Positions 33,591 through 44,973 are shown, numbered from the stretch's first letter. The stretch is 64,000 nt of DNA from Armigeres subalbatus (GCF_024139115.2 NC_085139.1:103278158-103342157); one strand, 5' to 3'. Notes: a model not told the origin generated them from the sequence alone. Made by a program: numbers and translations.

Positions 33591-35508
33591 TATTTCACTC
33601 CGAAGGTAAAGCTCGAAACGATTCTGCTCCCGGAAAACTATTCTTCCTGGCAACGTTTGAGGCGCATGTAACGGCAGCTTTGGTTCAACGCTTCATCGGA
33701 AACACTTCAGAAAGATGAAGAATAGGAAGCCAACGCATACAAGGACGCACTCCACAAATGAGGAACTATCTGAAGCAGAAGCGTTCCAAATCATGCGAGC
33801 CCAAAGAGAAGTGAAGGTTAGCAGCAATATTAGCCGACAGTCGACGAGCTGGAACAAAAGAGACCAAGTTGTATAAGCTAGAAATCCCTTTATTGATGAT
33901 CGTGGGATTATGCGAATAGGCGACGGTCGTTTGGGTGAGACGGAGAGTGACCGGTTATCTATCGTGCTTCCCCGAGAACACCCAGTCACAGATCTCATCG
34001 TCTCTGGATGTGCACTGCCGCTATCATCATCAGTGCCATGAAACGTACGTCAATGAAATCCGTAAAACAATACTATATTCCACGTGTGCGAAGAGTTTGT
34101 CTCAAGGTGCGCCGAAACTGTCAGCAGTGTAAAATCCTTGGTGCGAGACCAGCACTACCGGCCATGGGACCCCTTCCGAAAGCAAAGAGTGATGGCTGCC
34201 TTCATACGTCCCTTTTCCTACGTTGGTGTAGACTTCTTTGGGCCCGTTCCTCGTTCTTGTAGGGCGTCATCACGAAAACGTTGGGGTGTGATTGTTGCAT
34301 GCACGCGACAACCAGGAGCAATTCATATCGAGCTAGCTGCATCGTTGAGTACAAGCTCTTGCATTATGGCGCTAAGGAATTGCTTCGGCATTGCCGTGGG
34401 ACCCTGCTGGAGATCAGAAGCGATCGCGGAACGAATTTCGTGGGCGCGGAAAAAGAACTTAAGGCTGCGGTGGCATTTTGGAGCTAGAAAATAGAGATGT
34501 CGTAAAATCCTGATTAATCGATTAGTTACTAATCGATTACTCTTGATTCTTGTCGATTATTGAATCGATTAATCATTATATAGTAATCGATTCAAAATTA
34601 ATCGATTATCACAACGATAGAATCGATTAATCGAAATAATCAATTAATTTTCGACATCCTTATGATGTCGTGAAATTCTGATTAATCGATTAATGGCAAT
34701 CGATTACTCACAGTCGTCTCGATTATTGAATCGATTAATCGTTGGGTAATAATCGATTCAAAATTAATCGATTATCACAACGATGAATCGATTAATCGAA
34801 GTAATCGAGTAATTTGCGACATTCTACTAGAAAACCTAATGACTGAATTCACCACACCAACAACTTCCTGGCGAGTTCAATCCGCCTGCGTCTCCACACA
34901 TGGGCGGCTGCTGGGAGCGTCTTATTCAGTCGGTGAAGAAAGTGCTTGCAATCGGTAAACCTCAACGAATACCTACTGAAGAGTGCTGCGCAGTTACTTG
35001 ATTCAGGTGGAAAACACTATCAACAGCCGACCTCTAACACATGTGTACCGGTGGATGACTATTCTTCGCCGGCTCTTAAGCACCAAACCATTTTCTGGTA
35101 GGATCGTCGAATGGGTCCAAAACCTTTGGTCCGCCCTTACGCGAACTGGGATTATCCGCTTGAACTTCGGAAGTCATGGAAAGCATCAGATACATTAGCA
35201 AATCGCTTCCTGGCAACGTTGGGTAGCCGAGTAGCTTGGCTGCAATAACACGTCGTTCTAAATGGTTCTACCCTTGTGAGACCAATAATAGCTGTCGGGG
35301 ACGTCGTCGTTATAGCTGATCCGGAGTTGGCGAACTGTTGACCGAAAGGACGAGTGGTTTTGGTGAAGACATCATCAGACGGTCAAGTGCGTTCTGCGGT
35401 AGTACAGACTTCTTCTGGACTCTACGACAGACCTGCGGTCCAAGATTGCTGTATTGGACGTAGGTGCAGACGAAAGTGAGTTGGACCAGGACCCAACCAC
35501 TGGGGGGA
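33591..35508 (+). pseudogene. BEL/Pao retrotransposon integrase region, decayed
   Basis: Read across several frames, the order is that of a BEL/Pao pol C-terminus. First comes an HPVTDLI and HRRYHHQ-type zinc-binding segment (33970-34030). A C-x-x-C block (CQQC, near 34120) follows, then the integrase core with FSYVGVDFFGPV (34210), GAIHIELAASLSTSSC and IRSDRGTNFVGAEKEL (34410-34460). The C-terminal part has THGRLLG, VENTINSRPLTH (35010-35040), GDVVVIADPE and DGQVRSAVVQTSSGLYDRP. The core carries the expected D and D catalytic residues but is split by an inserted MITE. Frameshifts and stops are frequent. No protease or reverse transcriptase section was recognised upstream. Confidence 0.8.
34492..34826. 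mobile_element. hAT-type MITE dimer inside BEL integrase, 8-bp TSD
   Basis: Starts TAGAGATGTCGTAAAAT and ends with the complement of TAGAATGTCGCAAATTAC. It is flanked exactly by CTAGAAAA at 34484-34491 and 34827-34834. It consists of two ~160-bp copies head to tail (34496-34658 and 34664-34822), each made of TAATCGATTA palindrome words with GATGTCG-type ends. The 8-bp duplication points to a hAT transposase. Confidence 0.9.
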
Positions 35509-35509
35509 C
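35501..35509 (+). promoter_or_regulatory. Polypurine tract of the BEL element
   Basis: TGGGGGGAC immediately precedes the LTR start TGTTGCG, the usual place for the plus-strand primer of reverse transcription. Confidence 0.6.
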
Positions 35510-36293
35510 TGTTGCGTACGTCACTTTGCGTAACAACGCACCTACTACAACACCGATATGGAATAGCATACCTTTAATGTTGCTTATGCAACGAATGAAA
35601 CGCCTTTCCGTAATTTTTCAATCGGTTATTATTATGGCGCGAATATGCGGGACACGATTAAAATTTTCCTGCATAAGAGAAACTGAATTCATAATTCTTC
35701 TCCAAGAGTAATGGTCACCTACTTACGTTTGTACGTTTCCTTGGTATTCTACGTAACGATCGATTGACACCGATTAGGGCCGTATAAGCCAAATCTAGTT
35801 CTAAAGTACAACAATTAGTAAGTGCTTTCTCTCACTGATTTGTAGCTATTTACCTTAGTTATAACCTCCGTAAGTATCGAAACAGAAAGAAACGAAACTA
35901 TGAACGATCTTCTGGTTTGATAACCTACAATTTTGAGAGTTACATGAATTCTACGTTTGGACATAAGCCAGGAATATCTTACTACTACAGATTCTTAATA
36001 ATTTACTACAGATTCTGTAGAAAACTATATCTAGATTTTGAAATTCAAGTGGTATTAACTTAGGAGCTGTTAACTGAAAAATATACTTTCCGAGCAACAA
36101 TTTTAGCGGAACAATCAGAACACGACAGTATGGTTCAATTCAGTATATCTTTTCGACTTCTCACTCTATTCTATTCGTAACAGTGCATGGCAATTATCTA
36201 TATCTGTCATTGTATCGTGTACGGCGATTAAAGGTATGCTATTCATATCGGTGTTGTAGTAGGTGCGTTGTTACGCAAAGGGCGTACGCAACA
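35510..36293 (+). mobile_element. 3' LTR of the BEL/Pao element, with long inverted termini
   Basis: The LTR starts TGTTGCGTACGTCACTTTGC right after the polypurine tract and ends TACGCAACA; length is 784 bp. Its first ~70 bp and last ~70 bp are inverted repeats of each other, down to CACCTACTACAACACCGATA. LTRs normally have only a few inverted bases at TG...CA. No matching 5' LTR was seen, so the element is truncated on its 5' side. Confidence 0.8.
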
Positions 36294-37403
36294 AGGTGGT
36301 AGAGAATTAACACTGTTGTTTACATTTTAGAAGCAAATCCAGATGACGCACATGATTTTATGTCGCGGGTAGGGCTTCAGTGCTCCGCCTTCTCCCCTGA
36401 TACAGAGTACACGAGCTTTGTTCGCCAGTGACAGGCGTATGGAGCCCTTGGTATCGACCCAACGTGTGCTGTTCTGTGGAAGAAGCCAAATTTAAGTTGT
36501 TTTCACCATAGTCTCGGGTGAGTGAAAATAACATAAATTTGAGTTGGAGAAACTTCATAGTGGGTGAAAATCAACACGGGAGTAAAGGTAGAAGTACTCA
36601 CCGGATTTTTTCGCATTTTAAAATACTTATTTTGGCTTCTTACGCGCAAGGGCGGATTTGAGTGAAAGGAACCACAGCGTGAGTTGTTTTGCGGTTCCGT
36701 GCTTGTTTAGAGACCACTCACGTTAAGGGTCATTTTTGAACTCACTCACGAGGAATATTAGAGTTCATAAGTTCATTATTTCACTTGTTCATGATCTGCA
36801 TCATGATGTAAATGAGTTCACGGTTTATTCCTGGCGCCAAAGGTAAAGTCGTTAGCCAAATCAACATGTGCGAGATCGGGCATCGACCTGGGTTCTCGTT
36901 GAGCCCAGCTCTGTAAAAAAACATTCGGGTTGGAAAGCGAGATGGAAGATCTGGCTCACATAGGATGGGACGAAAAGGTTTTCTGAATAATGAAATGATT
37001 TGTAATCGGTATGATGATTTTTGACCTTTCGCGAAAACAATCAACTTTGTTGTTTTCGCGTAATTTTCGGTGACGAAGATTTGAAATCTCGCGCCTTATG
37101 ATCTGAGGATCTTAAAACACGACTCTTTCACTTCGTTCTGGTCTGTGAAAGAGGCGAGAGCGATCCAAGTTAAGTCCCGCGCCGTGGTTGTGAAGTTCAG
37201 GTGTGAACTAGTGACAACGTGAAGAAACCTTTGAGTTTTACCTAATTAGATTTTCTTTCCTAATTTCCCTCAAGTAGAGAGGCAGAGTAGCTAAAGTGCC
37301 TATGTGCGTGCGTGCGACAGTTAAATTAGTGCGTGCGAGTGAGTAGAATTTGGATGCGACAGGTAATACTGATGATATGAATGTGACAAATGTGCCAGAG
37401 TTA
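36294..37403. other. Mostly unassigned, one exon-like frame
   Basis: Right after the LTR, 36337-36500 reads in two frames as SRVGLQCSAFSPDTEYTSF and QAYGALGIDPTCAVLW after an acceptor-like TTTACATTTTAG. I cannot assign it. The rest is AT-rich with a short GTGCGTGCGTGC run near 37305. Nothing else is supported. Confidence 0.3.
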
Positions 37404-37725
37404 AGGCAGCCTCACACCTCGGGAATTTGGTCCGCGGGTTTTTTCCCCATGCATTTTTGCATATGCGATGTTTTCGGGATTTCGGCACCGGAAAATCAAA
37501 AATCCTGGCTCCCGGCCAAAATCGGAGGAAAATTTTCCCCGAGGTGTAAAGTGCTACCTTACACCTCGGAGGAAAATTTTCCGCCGGAATTTGGTCCCCG
37601 TGCATTTTAAATGGGGCCGGGATTTTGATTTTCCGTGCTCAAATCCGAAAACATCGCATATGCAAAAAATACATGGAAAAATCCGCGGACCAAATTCAGT
37701 GTGAGGGCTACCTTAAGGTTGGGCT
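37404..37725. mobile_element. Pair of adjoining CACACCTCGG-type MITE copies
   Basis: Two units lie back to back, meeting near 37555. Each has one end with GCCTCACACCTCGGGAATTT (or its complement) and the other with TTTTCCTCCGAGGTGTAA, plus internal TGCATATGCGATGTTTTCGG. Similar units recur at 39068-39600. Confidence 0.65.
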
Positions 37726-38089
37726 TTAATGGCTACCTTGAGGTAGTAGAGGCAAGGGCAAGTGCACTTAGTTTTCAATCGATCATGTGGCCCTTTATAG
37801 AGCAAGCTTCGGCATATCAAATCAGTGTCGATGATTCATATACTCTTCCTTTATGTTACCCAGTGGAAAAAATATTGAAATTATTGAGATTCGTTTTAGT
37901 AGAACCCTTATTGCAAGACAAGTGAAAAATTGCACTCTTACCCCACAGGTGGTAAAAAAGTAAAAGTGCGCATCAGGTAAAAGAGTATGAAGTACGCATT
38001 TATCCAATCATGTGCTTTAAGTATATATTGACACAAATAAGAGTTAATAACATTTAATTGATGTTTAATGAGCATATATTAGGGGAATG
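37726..38089. other. No recognisable feature
   Basis: Includes a CTCTTACCCCAC word with a following inverted CTTTTACC-type segment near 37940-37990. Not assignable. Confidence 0.35.
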
Positions 38090-38400
38090 TTTAAAGATTA
38101 CGTAACTCTTAAAGGGAGGGGTTCCTTAAAATGTTCACTTTCTTACGAAAAACCATTGTTTTTTTTTATATATACAAAAACTACAGAGGTAAATATATAT
38201 ATCAGGTTACGCATTGGCGTATACAAAGGCATTTTTCCTTAAAGAAAGTCCACTCAATCACGTAACGTAAGATTTGGCTATTTCATCACCCTCCCCTTAT
38301 CTTACACTATTTGTATGAATCCTCTAAAAATTATATTGATCCTCACACATCTCACCAACCCTCCCAGCTAAACGTTGCGTAATTTATGAATGTTTATTTT
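38090..38400. mobile_element. Diverged relative of the CACAAATTAC MITE
   Basis: Left side TTTAAAGATTACGTAACTCT with GGGAGGGG, right side CCTCCC...AACGTTGCGTAATTTATGAA: the same end arrangement as at 30956 but with a longer, AT-rich centre. Confidence 0.5.
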
Positions 38401-39067
38401 GATTAAATGAAATTATCATTTAGATGAAATTTGTAAGTTTTCGTACTATGTTTTGTTGTACAACAAGTCCTTATACAATTTCATTATTTCGCTTCAGTGC
38501 TTTGTTCGCACAAGTCCTTTCTAACACCAATTACTTCAACTTATCCTAAAAACTTCAAATTCTGGCTCCCCTTTTTCTTAGTTGTAGATCTTTACGCTTT
38601 GGAAGTAGTCTTATTTCGGCCAGAGATACGGGTTTGACATCATAACTTGAAGATTCACATGCGTACTCTTGCCCCACCGGTTCCTGCGTACTTTTACCCC
38701 ACAGTCCCAAAAAATTATTCAGAAATAATGGTTTTGACTTCTTGGAAAACCAACCGGATTGGTGTTCTGTACCATAAAGTACTCTATACAATAGGTTATC
38801 GAGGCCATGGTATAATGTTCACCTGATTGAACGTATATATGGTAATGAAATACTAGTTGCGGAAATCCAATTATTTTAACCAATAGTGCAAAATGAACAA
38901 AAGTTATCTAACTCCATATCTCCTTGTTGTTCATTCAAATCGTTTACAATTACACATGATAATAGTTGGCCAGAATACCTATCAAACTGATGGCAGTGCT
39001 GCTAGTTTATCTTTTTATTACTTCAAAAAATCGAAAACGTACTTTTTACCGCACTCTAATTTCCGTT
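38401..39067. other. No recognisable feature
   Basis: AT-rich; no gene or bounded element found. Confidence 0.4.
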
Positions 39068-39600
39068 CTACTCTACACCTCAGGAAAATTCTCCACCCTG
39101 GATTTTTGGTCCCCGTGCATTTAAAAGGCCACCTTACACCTCAGGAAAATTTTCCGCCAGTTTTGGTCCCCGACTGCATTTAAATGGGGCCGGGATTTTT
39201 GATTTTCCGTGCCCAACTCCGAAAACATCGCATATGTAAAATGCATGGGGAAAAAATCCATGACCAAATTCGAGGTGAGGTTACCTTAAGGCTACAGGCC
39301 ACGTTTTACACCTCAGGAAAATTTTTCCGCCGGAATTTAATCCCCGTGTTTTCTAAAGGGGGCCAGGTTTTATTTTTCCGTGCCCAAATTCCAGAAAACA
39401 TCGCATATGCAAAAAATACATGGAGAAAAACTACGCGGACCAAATTCCCGAAGGTGTGATGGGTGAGGCTACCTTTTAGGCCCCATTTAAAATGCACGGG
39501 GATCAAAATCCGGCCCAAATCCCGAAAACACCGCATATGTAAAAATACATGGGGGAAAATGCGCGGACCAAATTCCCGAGGTGTGAGGCTACCTTTAACC
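39068..39600. mobile_element. Cluster of three or more CACACCTCGG-type MITE copies
   Basis: Successive units near 39068-39290, 39300-39475 and 39476-39600 share ACACCTCAGGAAAATTTTCC, GAAAACATCGCATATG and GGACCAAATTCCCGA words, partly in alternating orientation. The last is a half unit ending GTGTGAGGCTACC. Confidence 0.65.
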
Positions 39601-39880
39601 CGTATGTATGACGGCATCTTAAATTCCGAAACAGATCTGTGCCAAGAATTGCGAGGCCCGTCACACCACCCTTTTCGTCAGCGACCGTTTCGACCCCGCA
39701 GTCCAGCATCGAGACATTTTCTCCCGGCGGTTCATGGCGGCCGGCCGGAAGGGCAGCGAACGCTATTTCCACGCCCCAGGCAGGGCTAAAGCAACGAGCT
39801 GTGAGCTAACCAGAGAGAAGCCAAGTTAGTCGACCAACGTTCCGGTCGTGAACCAGGTACAGCTACAAAAAGTCTTCCGG

Positions 39881-39955
39881 GCCGGATTCGAACCGACGAC
39901 GAGCGTGCAAGGCGCGCACGGTAGCCCCTACACCACCAAGCGAGGCGACCCCCGC
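39881..39955 (-). repeat. tRNA-like head, probably a SINE
   Basis: Read on the minus strand: GGTGGTGTAGGGGCTACC (D-arm, A-box-like), anticodon arm CGTGC-GCGCCTT-GCACG, and GGTTCGAATCC, a perfect B box. The downstream stretch gives TTTTT near 39868 and an unrelated ~250-bp body. The acceptor stem does not pair, so this is not a standard tRNA. No target duplication was located. Confidence 0.5.
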
Positions 39956-39966
39956 GTCAACTACAC

Positions 39967-40462
39967 ATGACCGCTAAAAGTCCACCAATCCACGCGCATA
40001 ATCGTTTTTCGGAGTCCGCAGCAGTTGAACGGCCGATGGTCGCACTCGTGGCGACGGCCAACAGTAGGAGCGCCCGCCGAAGTTTGCCCCTAGCCCGAGT
40101 TAAACCGCTGTGGCCACCGTTTCGACAGCCCCACCGCTCGTCTCGTTTATGCGTTGGTAGTCGGCAAAGTTAATTGGCACACCCCCAGTTACCAGTAGTC
40201 GCAACGCACATGAATTCATCGTACAAGCTAGCTAGATAGAGGGAATAAGTAGAGTAGGCCTATAAGAATATGTAGTCGATAAAGAAGAGAAGAATAGAGG
40301 AAATAAAATGAAGAAGAAAAATTGTTTTTCTTTATGAATGGTTTTCATAAACGAACTACTTTTGAATTGCTTTCCATAAATGGTTACACTGAATCTAGAA
40401 AGTGACAGCTAGTTGAATGATGATGAGGTGAAGGGAGAAGTTTTTTTCACGTTTCGGTCGTT
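39967..40462. other. No recognisable gene
   Basis: Fairly GC-rich to 40170, then AGA-rich and ending in an A-rich stretch near 40300-40325. It could be part of the same retroposon; not resolved. Confidence 0.3.
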
Positions 40463-40693
40463 TTATTCTATTAGTTTAGGCACATTTACTGGGAAGGTTG
40501 GCCCGATTCCGACCACGTACAGCTTTTCATTCGGACGAGGTCGTACGAGTAAGTGTTTTGAGTCGGGTTCCGGTGGATGATAACGGCCGCGAAGGCAAAA
40601 ATCTCGTCGTCGGCGGAAATCATCATTCCGAACACGGATATTTTTATTAAGCGACTTACAGTCGTGAAGTCCCCACGCCCCTTGCCAGCGCAC
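40463..40693 (-). CDS. Unidentified ORF, conserved-looking C-terminus
   Basis: A 76-codon frame with a composition unlike its AT-rich flanks: basic residues early (NIRVRNDDFRRRRD), then RGRYHPPEPDSKHLLVRP and NEKLYVVGIGPTFPVN before the stop. It looks like real protein sequence, the end of a basic protein. I do not recognise it. Upstream on the same strand a splice-like GTAAGT lies near 40670. It sits just 3' of a decayed RTE copy on the same strand, so it could be retroelement-derived. Confidence 0.3.
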   Translation of the reverse strand: MRWQGAWGLHDCKSLNKNIRVRNDDFRRRRDFCLRGRYHPPEPDSKHLLVRPRPNEKLYVVGIGPTFPVNVPKLIE

Positions 40694-40849
40694 TCGTTTC
40701 CCTTCCAGTCACCTCTGGAAAACTTGGATCCTCCTTAAAGGTCTCACAGGTCGGGCAACCTACAATCGCGGTAGATGGTCTCGCTTTGGGGGAGTGGCGC
40801 TTAAGCCATTTTTATTGATGTTAGTCGGCGGCATTGAATTTGAGAGACT

Positions 40850-42060
40850 ACCTTATAGGCGGCTTTCAGGTGTGATTGCGCGGCAGTTGCTACAATCCAG
40901 CTCATCGCCCTTTTTGTAGATGGGACACACGACACGTCCCGTCCATACACTCCTGCGACAGAACCTTGTTCTAATAAACCCTGGTAATAACTCAGTGCAG
41001 CGCTCTAACCAGTGCCTCGCTGCCGTGTTCAAACAGCTCTTCTGGTAGTCGGTCAAGCCCCAGGGGCCGGCTTATCTACTTCTGGGTATCGTGGAGATCC
41101 GGAGCTGAACAACGTATGTCCTGTGCGCTTGCTTCCAAGTTCAATACATCGTCACAACGCCATTCAGGTGCTCTTCGTAGTGCTGCCGCCACCTTTGATT
41201 CTCCTCACGCTTGCTCTTAAAAAGGTTTCCGTATATGTCATTACACATATCGGGCGGTGGCACGTGGCCCTTACGTGAACGGTTTAACGTCTCATAGAAC
41301 TACAGTTGATCCGTCTCTTCATGGTTTCAATCTTTCTACTGGCACTTTTTCTTCCGAAAAATCAAGTTTTGTCTGTTTAACACCCGTTTGTATTGTGCTT
41401 GGTTCGGCCTTGGCCGACGGCCACTTCGCCGTCATACCAGTCATTTCGTTGATCCGGGGACACCGTGCCAAGTGCAGCGGTTGCGGTGCTTCCAATGGCG
41501 GGTTGAATATCTTTCAGCCATTTTCAAGAGAAGCTGCACCTAGCTGCTCTTCCATTGGGAGTGCCACTTCCAGCTACTGCACGTAGTCTTGGACTAGTCT
41601 ATCGCCCTTGTAGCCGCCCTAATATTAAGTCACGGCGCTCGGGTTCGACGCATGCTCTATACCGTCGAGAGTTTCGAGGGGCTGCATACCGCAACGAGGT
41701 AGTGATCGGATTCAATAATCGCACTGCGGTAAGTGCAGACGTTCGTGATGTCGGAGAAGAATTTACCGTTGATTATTTAATACGTGGTCGATTTAGTTTT
41801 CCGTTTGTTGATTAGGTGATTTCTATGTGGCCTTATGGATATTTGTGCGGTAGAATACCATTTCGCTGCAAATTTGATGCATGATGATGATCGCCGGTCT
41901 ATACATTTCCTCCCTGCCGACCAGAGCGTTCATGCCGGCGAAGACGATTTTGACGTCCCGCAATGGGCATCCATCGTATGTCTGCAGCTGTGCATAGCCA
42001 AAAGTTGGCTTGATCTCGTTGTTTGGTAAACTACCCCCGCTTCACGATCCTGACTATACC
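40850..42060 (-). mobile_element. RTE-like family B copy 3, decayed
   Basis: On the minus strand the order is endonuclease remnants near 41990-41640 (SNHxITxS-type and GCP/GDMNA-type scraps matching family B copy 1), the RQNEWYDGEVA-type linker, and VCPIYKKGDELDC near 40900 at the start of the reverse transcriptase. It stops there. All frames are broken. Confidence 0.65.
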
Positions 42061-42635
42061 CTCTTTAGTGGAGACCTCAACAGCCCATATTTTGGCTAAG
42101 GGGTTTCTCTCCACGCCCACGGTGCCTTCGTCGTTATTCCTGCTTGTGTGTTCTTGAAACTTGCGTGTTCAGAGCCAAATCGGCGCCATCAGGAAGACTC
42201 ATCTATGTCTGCCGCTAGACAGTCTACCGCATACCGCTGTCCAAATGCAGAAATTTTCATTGCAGCGGTACCACAGTTCTTGGATTTCTTTCACGTCTAC
42301 CCACGTCAGTGTTTCGCATTCCGAATAGTTCGAACAAACCGTTAATGTATTCAGTAATCCAACATTGTTGCATAAGTATTTTATTATCATAGGGCTCTTT
42401 ATCTCTTCATAAAAGTTGAGTAAGCGTTCAAATTTACAATTTGTTTACCTACAGGTCGCAAGTTAAAATAAATTAACAAGTCAACGAATTGGCTCTTAAC
42501 TAGCTAAATAGATTTGGTGATTCGATTGTTTCACGGCTAATAATCAGAAAAATCCGCTCCAACAGTCGCACATACTCCCTTGGGGACAGAGCAGAAGACA
42601 TGGCATCATCGATTTCGACTCTACGCGAGGGTGAC

Positions 42636-44256
42636 TTAGAAAAAGTTCCTAAACAGTCCGACCACGGCCCGGACCCACCTCGGCACCGGCCTTGCCGTCA
42701 GTTCCGCTTCCGCCGTCGTAGAATGTTGCAGGATATTTTCGAACTCGGACTGCAGCTTTCGCTGTAGCCCACCGTTCGTAGTGACGACGCAGATTTGCGC
42801 CTCCAGATCACGATTAACCGATCGTTCGCCGAAATTGGACGACCCGATGAGGGTGACGTTCGGTAGCGTTGATCCGGGCAGGTAATACCAGAGGCCCTTG
42901 GCGTGGTACGTCCAACCGGTTCGTTCATATTCAAACAGCGACACCCGATGGTCCTGGCCGGATTGTTGAAGCTTTTCGTAGAACTTACGCGCTATGAGTG
43001 AGTACGCCGCTGGAATGCCTCCAGCTGGACCTTTGGCGCCCAAGAAACCATTTGCCTGGAACAATGAAAACATGTTTAGTAACATATGGTGTTGATGTTC
43101 GATGAGAAGAACTTACATTCGGGTGAGCCATCAGAATACTGCATTCCGCTTGGCAGTCTTTGGTGAGCGTATCCATGTAGGTTTCTGTAAGGTTAAAATA
43201 TCCGGTTGCAAGTTTGAGTTTCGAATCCTTCAAACAGCCCGAAAGAAGACTCTTGGTAGCCAAACTGTCGTGATGAATTCCGAGCTGTCCCATCTCAATT
43301 AGCGGAAATATCCACGTGTCGGAAACTAGAATTATTAATTATGTAAAGTCTTTTGTAACTATATGGCAAGATACGGCAACATTTACCTGTGTCTTCTTCG
43401 CAGACGGTCCTTTGTCGGTCCATCACTGATTTGAAATAATTCCGTATCCGCTCACGAGCCTCTCCTGCAAAATCCGCCTGGGCGCTTTTGTACGGTAGCA
43501 TGTCCCAACCGTCATGTAGACACGCCTCACCATTTCGGTTTACATTCTGCTGAACTCCTGCACCTTATTGAGGAAATCTGCGTAGAAATCCGCCAGTTTG
43601 CGATCTTCAATCATGACGTACCGATCTTGTCGGTTTGTGAAGTAGTCGTTGGAAAGGTTTGCTCCACTGATGATCACCGTGTCATCAACCAGGTACAACT
43701 TCATATGCTGTATTCCGAGTAGTTCGTTCCATCGAGGTGGCGCAAGTTTTTTGGTAAGACCCCGTAGTACCGGAGTGTGGTACAGCGAAAGCCGAAAATT
43801 GTCGCTCTCGCGCAGCAGTGGCATCAGAGTGGTTTGCGAATTCTTCTCCCCTCGCGTTCCCCGAGTGAAATCCAGCAGAACATCCACCTTCAGCTGCAAG
43901 TTCTGCTTCATATTGTCGTGGATAGCGGTTACCAGTTGGGCCTCCTTGCCACCGATTCCGAGATATAAGCTGGCCAGCATAATTCGCCGCTTGGCTACGG
44001 CACATTTCGACACCAGGGTGTTGTAGAAGGCGGACGGTTCGTAGATGACTTCGATACGATCGCCCGATACGGGGAAGCAGGGTGAAATAGTGTGCAGCCA
44101 GTTGAGCGATTCCAGGTGTGGCGAACGAAAGGATGAACCACTACTGTTGGCAGACCCATTATGTGCCGACTGCGGTGGATTGGAGGAGGCCACAGGAAGG
44201 AACTCACCCACGGGAGGGTAGTCGGTGATGAGGGTGCTAAAAAGGCGGCGGATCAT
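42636..44256 (-). CDS. PGS1: CDP-diacylglycerol-glycerol-3-phosphate phosphatidyltransferase
   Basis: PGS1 makes phosphatidylglycerophosphate in mitochondria, the committed step toward cardiolipin. Coding exons are 44256-43387, 43325-43117 and 43055-42636, with GT-AG introns and matching phases. The product would be about 499 residues; animal PGS1 is about 500-560. I chose the ATG at 44256 because a splice acceptor lies at 44288-44290 and the N-terminus MIRRLFSTL looks like a mitochondrial presequence. The first HKD-type motif is QHMKLYLVDDTVIISGANLS with SLYLGIG and LLDFTRG before it. The second is WTYHAKGLWYYL with LIGSSNFGERSVNRDLEAQ. The end, RNFF, fits the family. A one-base shift near 43546-43551 breaks exon 1, discussed under findings. 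Family identity is very secure. Confidence 0.93.
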
Positions 44257-44287
44257 TTTGAACAGTGGTTGGAGAATGATTTGCCAA
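44257..44287 (-). other. PGS1: PGS1 5' UTR part of the first coding exon
   Basis: Between the acceptor at 44288-44290 (GTTCCAG on the minus strand) and the ATG at 44256. It implies a non-coding first exon further upstream (higher coordinates) that I could not place. The start context CAAAATG is favourable. Confidence 0.6.
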
Positions 44288-44290
44288 CTG

Positions 44291-44767
44291 GAACGTTCAA
44301 GGCAGAAAAGAAACAAATTTAATTTTATATATTTCTTCTTTCATTTAGTGTGAAATAGAAGACGATGTAGTTGTGAATAGGCGAAGGCGAAAGTAACACA
44401 TGAAGCTATGATACAGGCAACAATTATCTTTAATTATATTTTGTTTGTCATAAAGTGAGTGCAATTTGTGCAGTATCCTTTAAACATGCTGTCTGTAGAA
44501 TCCTGCGTGAGACGAAATTACATTACCTGTATAAGTCCTTTTTCGATAGCAATTGTGTGTTACATTTTTCACCAAAATTCTAAGTTATGAGTAGACCAAT
44601 TTTTGCTCCCTCATATGTCAGAAGTTTATTAAAAACAGTTAAAAAATAAACTTATTTCAAATAAGTAGTTATTACTTACTATCAGCAGAGCCGAATGTAA
44701 GCCTTTTAGAAACTGTGGACAAGATCCATTATTCAAAATATCCTAAGCCAAATAGTAGCCTTTTATA
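44291..44767. other. Probable PGS1 5' intron or upstream region
   Basis: AT-rich, no other feature. The PGS1 promoter and first exon may lie here or beyond. Confidence 0.4.
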
Positions 44768-44965
44768 AAAAGATGTTTTAGTTACTAGATAAAGATTGTC
44801 GCTTCGGTTCCCTTTGTTCTGCTGTCCGGAACATGTTGGGTACCAAGCTGTCAAATCGTATGGATTTTCCTTCTTTGACATTTAGCTCCCCTATCCTCGC
44901 CAGCAAAAGATGTTCCGGACAGCGACGACAGCGACAATCTTCATCTAGTAACTAAAATATCTTTT
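44768..44965. mobile_element. hAT-type MITE, 198 bp, perfect 8-bp TSD (second copy)
   Basis: Same family as 30257-30449 and in the same orientation. The ends read AAAAGATGTTTTAGTTACTA and the complement of AAAAGATATTTTAGTTACTA. The 8-bp repeat CTTTTATA flanks it exactly at 44760-44767 and 44966-44973. It lies about 0.5 kb upstream of PGS1. Confidence 0.9.
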
Positions 44966-44973
44966 CTTTTATA

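Noticed and set aside
36831..36850. TGGCGCC as a retroviral primer-binding site
   Set aside because: Only seven bases match the idea, no LTR end (CA) precedes it, and no gag follows.
39881..39955. Functional tRNA-Gly gene on the minus strand
   Set aside because: The anticodon loop is atypical and the acceptor stem does not pair. Kept only as a tRNA-like head.
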